From positions 124,001 through 188,000 of the forward strand of contig NZ_JAKRWF010000005.1 in assembly GCF_022352215.1 (NCBI RefSeq): a DNA stretch of 64,000 bases, read 5' to 3'. Both the position numbers and the translations under genes were made by a program. Shown one piece after another: positions 34,095 to 43,386 of the stretch (the stretch's first letter is position 1; every line of letters starts with the position of its first letter). The notes under the pieces were generated by a model. That model was not told the DNA's origin and ran no database searches. It was given only the letters and a program-made list of their open reading frames with translations. The DNA comes from Flavihumibacter cheonanensis (GTDB lineage Bacteria; Bacteroidota; Bacteroidia; Chitinophagales; Chitinophagaceae).

Positions 34095-37000
34095 ATGAGA
34101 AAGCATTTTATGCTGCCCTCAGGCCTTCGGTTACCCGCACTGCTCTGCGCTGTGCTCAGTGGTTCCCTGGCCCAGGCGCAACCGACTTTCCCGGTTAATG
34201 GCATTGCTGATGAAAAAGTTGCCACCTATGCATTTACCAATGCAACTATTGTAGCAGAATCCGGTTCTGTACTCAATGCAGCAACCATGGTGGTTAAAGA
34301 TGGCAGGATTCTCTCCATCGGCACCAATGTAACTGTTCCCAAGGAAGCGATGGTGGTTGATTGCAAGGGAAAGTACATCCATCCTTCCTTTATTGATATG
34401 TATTCCGACTATGGCATGCCTCCCCTGGCAGCTGTTCAGCGTCGGTTTAATTTCAATGCCCCCGCACAGCTAACTTCCAATCAGAAAGGCGCTTATGGCT
34501 GGAACCAGGCAATTCGTTCCGATGTTCAGGCTGTAACACAATTTGCTGCCAATGAAGAAAAAGCCAAACAACTTCGCGAGCAGGGTTTTGGAACCGTGCT
34601 CACGCATGTTCAGGATGGTATTGCCCGTGGTACCGGCACCCTGGTTACCCTGGCCGACGATAAAGAAAATAAAACTATCTTAAAAGATAAGGCAGCATCT
34701 CATTTCTCTTTCAGTAAGGGATCCTCCACCCAGGTTTATCCCAGCAGTCTGATGGGTACGATCGCTTTACTGCGTCAAAGTTTTATCGATGCCCAATGGT
34801 ATAAAAACAATGCGGCTAAAGAAGGACTTAATCTAAGTCTTCAATCCTGGAATGAAAACCTGTCGCTGCCCCAGATCTTCGAAGCCAATGATAAGTGGAT
34901 GGCTCTAAGAGCTGACAAAATCGGTGATGAATTCGGCATCCAGTACATCATCAAAGCTGGCGGTAATGAATACCAGCGGATCAGGGAAATGGCTGCTTCA
35001 AAAGCTCCTTTCATCCTGTCGCTAAACTTCCCCCAGGCGATGGATGTTGAAGATCCGAACGATGCCCGCTTTATTTCTCTTTCCGATATGAAACATTGGG
35101 AAATGGCGCCCTCGAATGCGGCTGCTTTTGAAAAGGCCAATATTCCCTTTGCACTTACCGCAGCAGATCTTCGCGATACCAAACAATTCCTGGCGAATCT
35201 GCGAAAAGCAATTGAATACGGACTGTCTGAAAACAAAGCACTGGATGCCCTTACTAAAACACCTGCAACATTACTGGGTGTGTATAATGAAGTTGGTAGC
35301 CTGTCTACCGGCAAATGGGCAAATTTTATCATTACCAGCGGACCTGTTTTCCATGACAAAACAGTGATTTTGCAAAACTGGGTACAAGGTAAAAAATACG
35401 GAGTTAAAGAGGATAGCTGGTCTGCCCCTATGGGTGAATTTCAATTGACTTTAAACAGTGCCAAAGGACCACAACAATACAACTTGCTGATCAAAGCAGG
35501 TGGCGCTGCTTCCGTTATTCAGAAAGATACGCTGACCGGAAAATTTAGCTTTGATGGCAAATTGGTTAAACTCAGTTTCCCTGAAAGCAAACAATCCAAA
35601 AAGAATATCCGTCTTAGTGGTGTTAGCCAGGCAGATGGTTGGCAGGGTACAGGTGAAGATGCCAGTGGCAATAAGTTCTACTGGACAACCAAAATGGTGA
35701 AAGAAGAGTCTGCTAAAGCTGACAGTGTTAAAAAGAAAATCACTCCGGAGCTGGGTGCTGTTCCTTTTCCTTTCAATGGGTATGGCTTTGAAAAAATGCC
35801 GGAGCAGCAAACCCTCCTGATCCGGAATGCCACCGTCTGGACCAATGAAAAAGATGGCAAACTGGAAGGTGCAGATGTATTAGTTAAAAATGGTAAGATC
35901 GCTGCAGTAGGTAAAGGTCTGTCAGATGCCGGCGCTACAGTGGTTGACGGTACCGGCAAACACCTTACACCCGGGATTATTGATGAACACTCGCATATCG
36001 CAGCAGCTTCCATTAATGAAGGCGGACAATCGGTTACTTCAGAAGTACGCATTGCTGATAACCTGAATCCGGAGGATATAAATATTTACCGCCAGTTGAG
36101 TGGAGGGGTTACTTCCTCCCATATCCTGCATGGTTCTGCCAATACCATTGGTGGACAGACCCAGCTAATCAAACTTCGCTGGGGTGCAGATGCTGAAGGA
36201 CTGAAATTCGCTAACTGGATTCCCCAGATCAAATTTGCACTGGGTGAAAACGTAAAACGTTCCGGTAGTAGCGCCAACAATCGCTTCCCTGATAGCCGAA
36301 TGGGTGTGGAAGAAGTACTGGTAGATGCGTTTACCCGTGCCCGTGATTATGAAAAAGCAATTGCGGCTGCTTCGGTTGTGCCTAAGGGTAAGAAAGGGGC
36401 AACTGCCAATCCATGGGCTACTGTTCGCCGTGATCTGGAACTGGATGCACTGGTGGAGATCCTTAACAAAAAACGATACATCACCTGTCACTCTTATGTT
36501 CAAAGTGAAATAACTGCTGCCATCCGTGTAGGTGACAAATTTGGATTCACGTTCAACACCTTCACCCATATCCTGGAAGGTTATAAGGTGGCGGATAAAA
36601 TGAAAGCACATGGTTCCAATGCCAGTACGTTTTCCGACTGGTGGAATTATAAAATGGAGGTAGTAGATGCCATTCCGCAGAATGCAGCTATCATGCAGGA
36701 AGTCGGATTGAATGTAGCCATCAATAGTGATGATGCAGAAATGGCCCGTCGCCTGAACCAGGAAGCCGCCAAAAGCGTAAAATACAGCAAGATGAGTGAA
36801 GAGGATGCCTTGAAAATGGTAACCTTGAATCCAGCCAAAATGCTACATGTAGAAGATCGTGTGGGCAGCATAAAAGTAGGGAAGGATGCCGACCTGGTAC
36901 TCTGGTCAGATAACCCGCTCAGCATTTATGCAAAGGCTGAAAAAACCATCGTAGATGGAATCGTATATTTCGATCGTCAGCGCGACCAGGAACTGCGTGC

Positions 37001-37175
37001 GAAAATCACAGCAGAAAAGAGCCGTCTTGCACAGAAAATGATTGGTGAAAAAAAATCAGGCGCTCCAATGGCGCCGGCCCGTGCAAGTATGGAAATTATG
37101 CATACCTGCAGCGACCATGCGCATAGTCATGGTCTGTTGGTGGTAGACGCAGATGAGATCAATTCTAACGACTAA
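34095..37175 (+). CDS. Exported double-domain amidohydrolase
   Basis: Protein of 1026 residues with a signal peptide (to about 29, LAQAQ). Two amidohydrolase-superfamily modules. Module 1 (about 45-470) has the beta-sandwich start ATMVVKDGRILSIG but lacks the metal HxH (HPSFIDMYSDYG), so it looks inactive. Module 2 (about 575-985) has TPGIIDEHSHI near 625-635, CHSYVQ, THILEGYK and NSDDAEM, which give the usual metal ligands, and ends with the family tail GKDADLVLWSDNPLS. A His-rich tail (SDHAHSHG) follows. Probably a periplasmic metal-dependent hydrolase. It is 11 nt upstream of a third module encoded as a separate gene. Confidence 0.9.
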   Translation: MRKHFMLPSGLRLPALLCAVLSGSLAQAQPTFPVNGIADEKVATYAFTNATIVAESGSVLNAATMVVKDGRILSIGTNVTVPKEAMVVDCKGKYIHPSFIDMYSDYGMPPLAAVQRRFNFNAPAQLTSNQKGAYGWNQAIRSDVQAVTQFAANEEKAKQLREQGFGTVLTHVQDGIARGTGTLVTLADDKENKTILKDKAASHFSFSKGSSTQVYPSSLMGTIALLRQSFIDAQWYKNNAAKEGLNLSLQSWNENLSLPQIFEANDKWMALRADKIGDEFGIQYIIKAGGNEYQRIREMAASKAPFILSLNFPQAMDVEDPNDARFISLSDMKHWEMAPSNAAAFEKANIPFALTAADLRDTKQFLANLRKAIEYGLSENKALDALTKTPATLLGVYNEVGSLSTGKWANFIITSGPVFHDKTVILQNWVQGKKYGVKEDSWSAPMGEFQLTLNSAKGPQQYNLLIKAGGAASVIQKDTLTGKFSFDGKLVKLSFPESKQSKKNIRLSGVSQADGWQGTGEDASGNKFYWTTKMVKEESAKADSVKKKITPELGAVPFPFNGYGFEKMPEQQTLLIRNATVWTNEKDGKLEGADVLVKNGKIAAVGKGLSDAGATVVDGTGKHLTPGIIDEHSHIAAASINEGGQSVTSEVRIADNLNPEDINIYRQLSGGVTSSHILHGSANTIGGQTQLIKLRWGADAEGLKFANWIPQIKFALGENVKRSGSSANNRFPDSRMGVEEVLVDAFTRARDYEKAIAAASVVPKGKKGATANPWATVRRDLELDALVEILNKKRYITCHSYVQSEITAAIRVGDKFGFTFNTFTHILEGYKVADKMKAHGSNASTFSDWWNYKMEVVDAIPQNAAIMQEVGLNVAINSDDAEMARRLNQEAAKSVKYSKMSEEDALKMVTLNPAKMLHVEDRVGSIKVGKDADLVLWSDNPLSIYAKAEKTIVDGIVYFDRQRDQELRAKITAEKSRLAQKMIGEKKSGAPMAPARASMEIMHTCSDHAHSHGLLVVDADEINSND

Positions 37176-37186
37176 ACGAGACAACA

Positions 37187-38497
37187 ATGAAAAACAAAAT
37201 AATTGCATTACTGGGAGCTTACCTGATTTCAACTGCTTCCTTTGCCCAGGAAAATGTTTATCCTGCGCCTGAATACAAGGGACTGCTTTTTCTGAAAAAT
37301 GGTACCGTACATGTTGGTAATGGCCAGGTGCTGGAGAATACCACCATTCAGATCAAAAATGGCAAGATTGAAAAAATCGGACAAAACCTGCCCATCCCAA
37401 TGGATGATGTGAAAGTGTTCGATGTCAGTGGTAAACATATCTACCCCGGACTAATCCTTAGCAGCTCCACGCTTGGGTTGGTGGAAGTCAACAGTGTCCG
37501 GGCTACTATTGACCATACAGAATTGGGTGAGATCAATCCCTCCATTCGTTCTATTGTAGCTTACAATACCGATTCCAAGGTGATCAACACACTGAAAACA
37601 AATGGTATCCTGATGGCTAATATTGTGCCGGATGGTGGACTGATCAGCGGTTCTTCCTCCGTGGTTCAACTGGATGCCTGGAATTGGGAAGATGCTGCGG
37701 TGAAAATGGAAAATGGGCTGCATCTTAGAATGCCATCCCTGATCAACCGTCCTAACCGCTTCGCTTTCTTTATGGGTGCTGCTGCACCTGGCGATCCGGT
37801 GAAAAGAGGACTGGAGCAGATTGCCCAAATCAAGAGCTTTTTTCGGGAAGCCCAAGCCTATGCAAATGAAACAGGTCGCACTAGCACCAACCTGAAATAC
37901 GAAGCGGTAAAAGGGCTGTTCAATAAGTCGCAGAAACTCTTCGTTCATTGTGATATCGTAAAGGAAATGCTGATCGCTGTTGACTTTGCCAAGGAATTCG
38001 GGATGGATGTTGTTATTGTTGGTGGTAGCGAATCTTATCAGATGCCCGAACTGCTGAAACAAAACAACATATCAGTAATCCTGAACCAGATGCATAGTTT
38101 GCCCACCTCAATTGATGATGATGTGGATCAGCCTTACAAAACCGCAGCTGCACTTCAAAAGGCAGGCGTTTTGTATGCAATTAATGATGCGGACGGACAG
38201 ACCCGCGGCCGAAACCTTCCCTTTAATGCCGGTACAGCTGCTGCCTACGGGTTAACCAAAGAGCAGGCTCTGCAGGCCATCACCCTGAATCCTGCGAAAA
38301 TCCTGGGTATTGGTGACCAGGCCGGATCCATCGAGGTGGGTAAGGATGCCAGCCTGGTAGTGAGCGAGGGGGATATCCTGGATATGAGAAGCAGCATCAT
38401 CCTGCATGCCTTTATACAGGGACGTAAAGTCGATCTGACGGATAAACACAAGCAATTGGATGAACGATACAGAAAAAAATACGGACTCACTAAATAA
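37187..38497 (+). CDS. Exported amidohydrolase-like protein lacking the HxH metal motif
   Basis: Protein of 436 residues with a signal peptide (about 1-20, ASFAQ). It has the superfamily beta-sandwich start (LENTTIQIKNGKIEKIG) and tail (ALQAITLNPAKILGIGDQAGSIEVGKDASLVV), but the usual PGLIDxHxH is PGLILSSSTLG, so the first metal pair is absent; FVHCD and NDAD remain. Probably a non-catalytic or altered partner of the larger upstream protein, likely by duplication. The two genes form a unit closed by a strong terminator at 38501-38531. Confidence 0.88.
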   Translation: MKNKIIALLGAYLISTASFAQENVYPAPEYKGLLFLKNGTVHVGNGQVLENTTIQIKNGKIEKIGQNLPIPMDDVKVFDVSGKHIYPGLILSSSTLGLVEVNSVRATIDHTELGEINPSIRSIVAYNTDSKVINTLKTNGILMANIVPDGGLISGSSSVVQLDAWNWEDAAVKMENGLHLRMPSLINRPNRFAFFMGAAAPGDPVKRGLEQIAQIKSFFREAQAYANETGRTSTNLKYEAVKGLFNKSQKLFVHCDIVKEMLIAVDFAKEFGMDVVIVGGSESYQMPELLKQNNISVILNQMHSLPTSIDDDVDQPYKTAAALQKAGVLYAINDADGQTRGRNLPFNAGTAAAYGLTKEQALQAITLNPAKILGIGDQAGSIEVGKDASLVVSEGDILDMRSSIILHAFIQGRKVDLTDKHKQLDERYRKKYGLTK

Positions 38498-38500
38498 TTA

Positions 38501-38531
38501 AAAAAAGGTAACCAACTCGGTTACCTTTTTT
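38501..38531 (+). terminator. Strong intrinsic terminator after the amidohydrolase pair
   Basis: AAAAAAGGTAACC and GGTTACCTTTTTT form a perfect 13-bp stem around an AACTC loop, ending in a T-run. It starts 4 nt after the amidohydrolase stop. Confidence 0.9.
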
Positions 38532-38585
38532 CTTGTGGCGGCAACCAAGTTCAAATTAATTCGTTCAGATTTTAAATTGAACTAT

Positions 38586-39032
38586 ATGAAAAAGCATATG
38601 ATGCAACTGGTGGTTGTTCTGTTTGTGAGTTTAGGTATGATTGCCTGCGACAGACTGGATGACGATAATGATGATCCAACCAATACACCCGCAAATTCAG
38701 TTACCAACTCCTACCTGATCAATGGAAGCTGGAAAGTAAGCCTGCTTACAGATGATGGGAGAGACGAAACCAGCGATTATGACGGGTATACTTTTGTTTT
38801 TGCCGCTGACGGAAAGTTGACTGCGACACGTGGAGCGGTTACCACTACCGGTACCTGGCTTACCCGCAGGGATGATGGCAGTAACGAATTGGTTATCCTG
38901 CTTGCCACTACAGACCGGGATCTGCTTGAACTGAATGACGATTGGGATATCGTACTAAGCACCAACTCCAAAATTGAATTACAGGATGATAATGATGAGC
39001 GCGACGAAAAACTGCACTTTACGAAAAAGTAA
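38586..39032 (+). CDS. Small lipoprotein, lipocalin-like
   Basis: Protein of 148 residues from the ATG at 38586, which gives a lipoprotein signal (MKKHMMQLVVVLFVSLGMIAC, Cys 21). After an Asp-rich linker (DRLDDDNDDPTN) the chain has the pattern of short bacterial lipocalin-like proteins: NGSWKVSLLTDDG, YTFVFAADGKLTAT, GTWLTRRDDGSNELVI and a final KLHFTKK strand. Likely anchored to a membrane facing the periplasm; ligand unknown. The acidic, Asp-rich run right after the Cys may place it at the cell surface as a Bacteroidota lipoprotein export signal; this is inference. Confidence 0.78.
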   Translation: MKKHMMQLVVVLFVSLGMIACDRLDDDNDDPTNTPANSVTNSYLINGSWKVSLLTDDGRDETSDYDGYTFVFAADGKLTATRGAVTTTGTWLTRRDDGSNELVILLATTDRDLLELNDDWDIVLSTNSKIELQDDNDERDEKLHFTKK

Positions 39033-39044
39033 AATCTTAGTTCA

Positions 39045-39080
39045 CTCCGCCTCAGGTGGATGCCACCGGACGGGTGAGGA
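39045..39080. repeat. Imperfect GC-rich inverted repeat
   Basis: GGTGG (39055-39059) and CCACC (39063-39067) form a stem with an ATG loop, and CCTCA (39050-39054) can pair with TGAGG (39075-39079) across an asymmetric internal loop. It lies between the lipoprotein stop and the DUF5009 gene. It looks like a dispersed REP-type palindrome, but only this one copy is in the window. Confidence 0.4.
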
Positions 39081-39113
39081 AATTTGGTATATTAGAGGGA
39101 TAACCTAAACTAA

Positions 39114-40322
39114 ATGAGCTCTGATTTTATCCCTAAAGCCCCCATTCGCGTGGCTTCTATTGATGTGCTGCGTGCACTCACCATGTTTGGAATGATTTTC
39201 GTAAATGACCTCTGGACACTGAAAGATATTCCACACTGGTTGGAACATGTTGCTGCAGATGCAGACGGAATGGGCTTTGCGGATATTGTATTTCCGGGTT
39301 TTCTTTTTATCGTTGGTATGTCCATCCCCTTTGCAGTTAGAAACCGGCAGGCGAAAGGAGATAACCAACAACAACTTACCCTTCATATTCTCCAGCGCGG
39401 GATTGCCCTGCTCCTGATGGGGGTATTCCTGGTAAACGGAGAAAATATCAACGAAACTGCAACCGGTTTCTCAAGGGGAGCGTGGAATGTAATCAGTTGG
39501 ATCGCTTTTATGGTGCTTTGGAACCAATATCCAAAACATTGGAATAAAACAGGTATCCGCATAGTCCAGGTACTGGCTTTATTGGTGCTCGGGGCATTAG
39601 CTTTTATCTATCGGGGTGGCTCAGCCGAAAGTTTATCGGGATTCACTACCTGGTGGTGGGGCATTCTTGGTTTGATCGGTTGGGCCTACCTGCTAGCTGC
39701 TCTACTCTTTACCTGGGTGAATGGAAAGATAATACCTATCGCAGTTGCTGCAGTTATTAGTTTAATTATTTCAGTAGCGCACCACCTTCATTGGTTGCCT
39801 GAACAGGGCTTGCTTAATACACTTCTTTCACCCATTGGGCATGGTGCCATGACGGCATTTACAATTGGCGGGGCATGGGCTTCCCAGGTATTTTGGAAAG
39901 GACGCCAGGCAGATCAGTCCATGGCGAAATTGTCAGTTTTATTTGGGGGTTCTGCATTGCTGTTGCTTGTTGCTGGTTTTCTGACCCGGCCGCTTTGGGG
40001 AATATCCAAAATTCAGGCTACGCCTTCCTGGGTGATGATTTGTGTCGCAATTTTCCTGGTACTTTTTTTACTAGTCTATCAGCTGGTGGATCAACAACAA
40101 AAATCGAACTGGTTTGCAGCCATTCGTCCGGGAGGAACAGACACACTGCTTTGTTATGCACTTCCTTATTTTGCGTATGCAATGATTCGTCCTTCCGGCC
40201 TTTACCTGCCCGACTGGGCATTGACCGGATCAGTCGGATTGCTTAAATCTTTGCTGTTCTCGCTCTTAATGATTCAAATTGCCGGATGGCTTAGTAAAAA
40301 AGGATTAAAGCTGAAATTGTAA
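39114..40322 (+). CDS. DUF5009-family membrane acyltransferase (HGSNAT-like)
   Basis: Protein of 402 residues with about ten hydrophobic segments. N-terminal RVASIDVLRALTMFGMIFVNDL and DIVFPGFLFIVGMSIPFA are the family signature shared with heparan-alpha-glucosaminide N-acetyltransferase and other acyltransferase 3-like proteins. These move acetyl groups from cytoplasmic acetyl-CoA to sugars across the membrane. A conserved catalytic His of the family could not be assigned with confidence. The acceptor sugar is unknown. The gene ends at a shared bidirectional terminator (40325-40344) facing the phosphoesterase gene. Confidence 0.85.
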   Translation: MSSDFIPKAPIRVASIDVLRALTMFGMIFVNDLWTLKDIPHWLEHVAADADGMGFADIVFPGFLFIVGMSIPFAVRNRQAKGDNQQQLTLHILQRGIALLLMGVFLVNGENINETATGFSRGAWNVISWIAFMVLWNQYPKHWNKTGIRIVQVLALLVLGALAFIYRGGSAESLSGFTTWWWGILGLIGWAYLLAALLFTWVNGKIIPIAVAAVISLIISVAHHLHWLPEQGLLNTLLSPIGHGAMTAFTIGGAWASQVFWKGRQADQSMAKLSVLFGGSALLLLVAGFLTRPLWGISKIQATPSWVMICVAIFLVLFLLVYQLVDQQQKSNWFAAIRPGGTDTLLCYALPYFAYAMIRPSGLYLPDWALTGSVGLLKSLLFSLLMIQIAGWLSKKGLKLKL

Positions 40323-40324
40323 AA

Positions 40325-40344
40325 AAGCCTCCCGAAGGAGGCTT
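40325..40344 (-). terminator. Bidirectional terminator with TTCG loop
   Basis: AAGCCTCC and GGAGGCTT are perfect 8-bp arms around CGAA (TTCG on the minus strand), with a run of six Ts on the minus strand. It ends the fecR-susC-susD-phosphoesterase operon and probably also the DUF5009 transcript. Confidence 0.88.
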
Positions 40345-40348
40345 GGAT

Positions 40349-41929
40349 CTATTCTGTAGTTTTTTCAACCCTGAAACCGCGTTGAGCAGCAAAGACACGG
40401 CCAAACATATCGGTTGCCCGTATTTCTATTTGATGTGTTCCTTCCGGAAGGTCAGTAGGAAAGCCGATTCTGAAAAGATGCGTAGATTTTTCAGGATTAC
40501 TGGGTCTTTTACCATTTAACAGCGTATCTGACATATCCCATTTAAAAACTGCCTGCAGATATGCAGGATCCGCATCTTCCACATAGTTCATTTTTTTCCA
40601 GGCTCCTCCGTTAATCCTGCATTCAACCAGCGATCCCCGATGGCCCATAAAAAAATTGACATGTATGCCTGCCGATGTCCTTTGCTTAAACGGAATAACT
40701 TTCGGTGCGGCTATTTCCATTTGATACGAGGCTGGTTTGCCGGCAACCTTATAGTCAATCAGGTATTGGTTACCGGTAATTTGTAGAAATGCATACCCTT
40801 TTGGAGTTCCATCCCGCATGGTTGAAACGGGAATGCCGGCTTCATTTAATTCTCCTTTGTACCAGTCGCCGGATGTTGTTCCTGCATTAAATTCATGATG
40901 CGGTTTTGCTCTTTCAAAGCCGTCCTCCTTCCCAAAAAAATCATTTCGTTGCAAATGGGTATGGGCAGATAAGGATAAGGTATTGGGATAATTTTTCAAC
41001 AATTCAAAGAGTCGCCTTCTATCAGCTGAGCGAAATGCTTCTTCACTGTTTTTTAAGGGAATATGAAAAGCAAGCACAATGAGGCGGTCTGATGGTACCG
41101 TCCTAAGATCATTTTCAATGAACTCAAGTTGTGAAGCACGAAAACCACCCCAGTAACCTTTTTGATCTCTTGGATCGGGGTACAGAATATCATCAAGTAT
41201 GATAAAATGCGCTTTTCCTACATTAAATGCATAATTGGCCGGACCAAAATTTCTTTCAAAAGTTTCATCTGCCAAGGAATCTGCCGTAGCATCATAGTTC
41301 ATATCATGATTACCCATGAGATTGTACCAGGGTATACCCACTTTCTGCACTGCTTTGATATAGGGATTATGTAAATCAAGATGATCTCCCACCAGGTCGC
41401 CCAAACTCAAACCCAATAGCGCATCTTTAGACCCCTCCAGTTCAGCAACTACACCTCTTGCAAAATACTCCACTTCCTTCTCCGTGTAGGGTTGTGGGTC
41501 TCCAAATAACAAGGTTGTGAAGGTGTCCGTAGCGATTTGTGGAAGCAGTGGGAAGTCCACAAAAGCAGGTAGGGGTCCGGTTGGTTCTACTCCTTTATAC
41601 TTAAAACCAGCCGGCGATCCAGACGGTTTATGATTATAAAAAAACTGCGGCTGATTGAACTCGTTTACCGGGCAACTGTATTCAGAAGGTTTGATAACAA
41701 AAACCAACTGGTCATCCGATATCGGAATTTCGTAATAACCGGAAGAATTGGTTTGCACTACCTGGATGCCATTGGATACCGCCACTCCAGGAATACCTTT
41801 TTCTTTTTTATCACGTTTGTTGTTTTTATTGCTATCTGCATAAACATAGCCTTTTGCTATGGTCTGCGCCATTACCACCTGGTTCAGCAGGCTGAAAACT
41901 AAACAGTAACTTAATAATTTGTATTTCAT
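40349..41929 (-). CDS. Exported calcineurin-like phosphoesterase with flanking beta domains
   Basis: Protein of 526 residues from the ATG at 41929, with signal peptide to about 22. Domains: N-terminal MetallophosN-like beta domain (GYVYADSNKNNKRDKKEKGIPGVAVSN), then the metallophosphatase core with FGDPQPY, LSLGDLVGDHLDL, GNHDMNY, FHIPL and SAHTHLQ, which supply both metal sites, then a MetallophosC beta domain to the end. Predicted to hydrolyse a phosphomono- or diester in the periplasm or at the surface. It starts 5 nt after susD, so it is part of the uptake operon and may process the imported substrate. Confidence 0.92.
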   Translation of the reverse strand: MKYKLLSYCLVFSLLNQVVMAQTIAKGYVYADSNKNNKRDKKEKGIPGVAVSNGIQVVQTNSSGYYEIPISDDQLVFVIKPSEYSCPVNEFNQPQFFYNHKPSGSPAGFKYKGVEPTGPLPAFVDFPLLPQIATDTFTTLLFGDPQPYTEKEVEYFARGVVAELEGSKDALLGLSLGDLVGDHLDLHNPYIKAVQKVGIPWYNLMGNHDMNYDATADSLADETFERNFGPANYAFNVGKAHFIILDDILYPDPRDQKGYWGGFRASQLEFIENDLRTVPSDRLIVLAFHIPLKNSEEAFRSADRRRLFELLKNYPNTLSLSAHTHLQRNDFFGKEDGFERAKPHHEFNAGTTSGDWYKGELNEAGIPVSTMRDGTPKGYAFLQITGNQYLIDYKVAGKPASYQMEIAAPKVIPFKQRTSAGIHVNFFMGHRGSLVECRINGGAWKKMNYVEDADPAYLQAVFKWDMSDTLLNGKRPSNPEKSTHLFRIGFPTDLPEGTHQIEIRATDMFGRVFAAQRGFRVEKTTE

Positions 41930-41934
41930 ATGCT

Positions 41935-43368
41935 TTATTTTTCCCACCATCCTTTACTATTAATATTATCTCCGCCCATCCGTTCAACTGCTTTATTATA
42001 ATTCTCGGTATTGGTGGACCGAATCGCAATCGGGTAATAATAGCGTACGGGCATTTTCTGATCGTTTACCATACCTGCTCCCTTTGGTAATACAGGAAAA
42101 CCAGTTCTTCTGTGTTCAAACCATTGCTGGAAGTCTACAAAATACAAGCTAAAGTATTTTTGACGGTGGATGCGCTCCAGGGTTCCATCAAATACTGTTT
42201 CCGTATTTTCAAAATAATTCGCTGGCAGGGTTGCTCCCCATTGTTCGATAGACGATTTTACTCCTTTTTCATAGGAGGTCTTAGCTGTAGTCAGATCATC
42301 TGATAACAACGCAACTTCCGCTTTTATGAATTCAACTTCAGAATAAGGAAGTATTGGGCAGATCATAGGTGCTGTTACAAGTGCAATGTTTACATTGGAT
42401 GGGATATAGTCAAACTGGCTTTCTGATCCATCAAATCCACTTGGGATGCCCTCATAACCAATGGTGGTATTACCTGCTGGATTTCTGGCCTGTGTGCAGA
42501 ACTTTTCTCTGCGCGGATCATTCATCGCGTTTAGTTCATCAGTAAAAAATTTTCCGGCTGCGCGAAAGGTAGTAAAATCAACAGCTCTTCCCCAGGGCGA
42601 TAAAAAAGGCGTTACCCCGGAAAGTGTAAGAATGGCCGCTTCCTCATTTTTCGTAAATACAGGGTAGGTAGTAGGATCGGCGATCATTGTTCTCAACTGA
42701 GCCAGGCTATTCATTTCGGGTTTCGCTGAAACACGTAACAGCAATCGCATTCGTAGTGAATTGGTAAATTTCTTCCATCTGCTGATATTATTTCCCATCA
42801 GAATATCAGTGCCAAAATTCATGGCTTTCGAAGGATTATACAAGGTGTTGGCCAACTCGAGGTCTGATAATATGCGGGTGTATACTTCCTGTTGTGTATT
42901 AAATGCCGGGCGGAAAATTCCCTCCTCTCCACGGCCTGCTTCATCCATCGGAATGTCTCCAAAACAATCCGTTGTGTTTGAAAGAATCCATGCTTTTAAT
43001 GTAAGCGCAATTGCCTGGTAATTGACATCTTCAGCAGTAACTGCAGCCTTGTGCATTTCCAGTACGTTTGTCAGCCAGCGATAATAGGTATTCCAGGTGG
43101 AGGCACCTGCGTTTTCCTGTATGTCATACCGGTGAACACCACCCGCAACACTTGGATATGGTAAGGCGACCTGCATAAGGTTAAAGGTAAAGTCATCCGC
43201 TTTTTCCATGTTGAAGGCGGTTACGGAATATAATATCGGATTTAGTAAGGTGCCGGGACTAATCTGGCTAATTCTGTTAGGATCCGTATTGGTTTCCTCG
43301 AAATTTTTGGTGCACGAAACCAGGCTTGCCAAACTAATGATGAGCAGGCTTATTCGAATTTGTTTCAT
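41935..43368 (-). CDS. susD: SusD/RagB-family nutrient-binding lipoprotein (SusD-like_2 type)
   Basis: Protein of 477 residues. Lipoprotein signal with Cys near 19 (LASLVSC), followed by NFEETNTDPNRIS, the common opening of SusD-like_2 proteins. Helical TPR-like scaffold with ALTLKAWILSNTTDCFGDIPM and the C-terminal IHRQKYFSLYFVDFQQWFEHRRTGFP, the usual conserved region. It forms the lid of the SusC channel at the outer membrane and captures the nutrient. Encoded 18 nt after susC. The ligand cannot be told from the sequence; no glycoside hydrolase of a known polysaccharide family is next to it. Confidence 0.93.
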   Translation of the reverse strand: MKQIRISLLIISLASLVSCTKNFEETNTDPNRISQISPGTLLNPILYSVTAFNMEKADDFTFNLMQVALPYPSVAGGVHRYDIQENAGASTWNTYYRWLTNVLEMHKAAVTAEDVNYQAIALTLKAWILSNTTDCFGDIPMDEAGRGEEGIFRPAFNTQQEVYTRILSDLELANTLYNPSKAMNFGTDILMGNNISRWKKFTNSLRMRLLLRVSAKPEMNSLAQLRTMIADPTTYPVFTKNEEAAILTLSGVTPFLSPWGRAVDFTTFRAAGKFFTDELNAMNDPRREKFCTQARNPAGNTTIGYEGIPSGFDGSESQFDYIPSNVNIALVTAPMICPILPYSEVEFIKAEVALLSDDLTTAKTSYEKGVKSSIEQWGATLPANYFENTETVFDGTLERIHRQKYFSLYFVDFQQWFEHRRTGFPVLPKGAGMVNDQKMPVRYYYPIAIRSTNTENYNKAVERMGGDNINSKGWWEK

Positions 43369-43386
43369 AATGCTTAATTGAATCGA

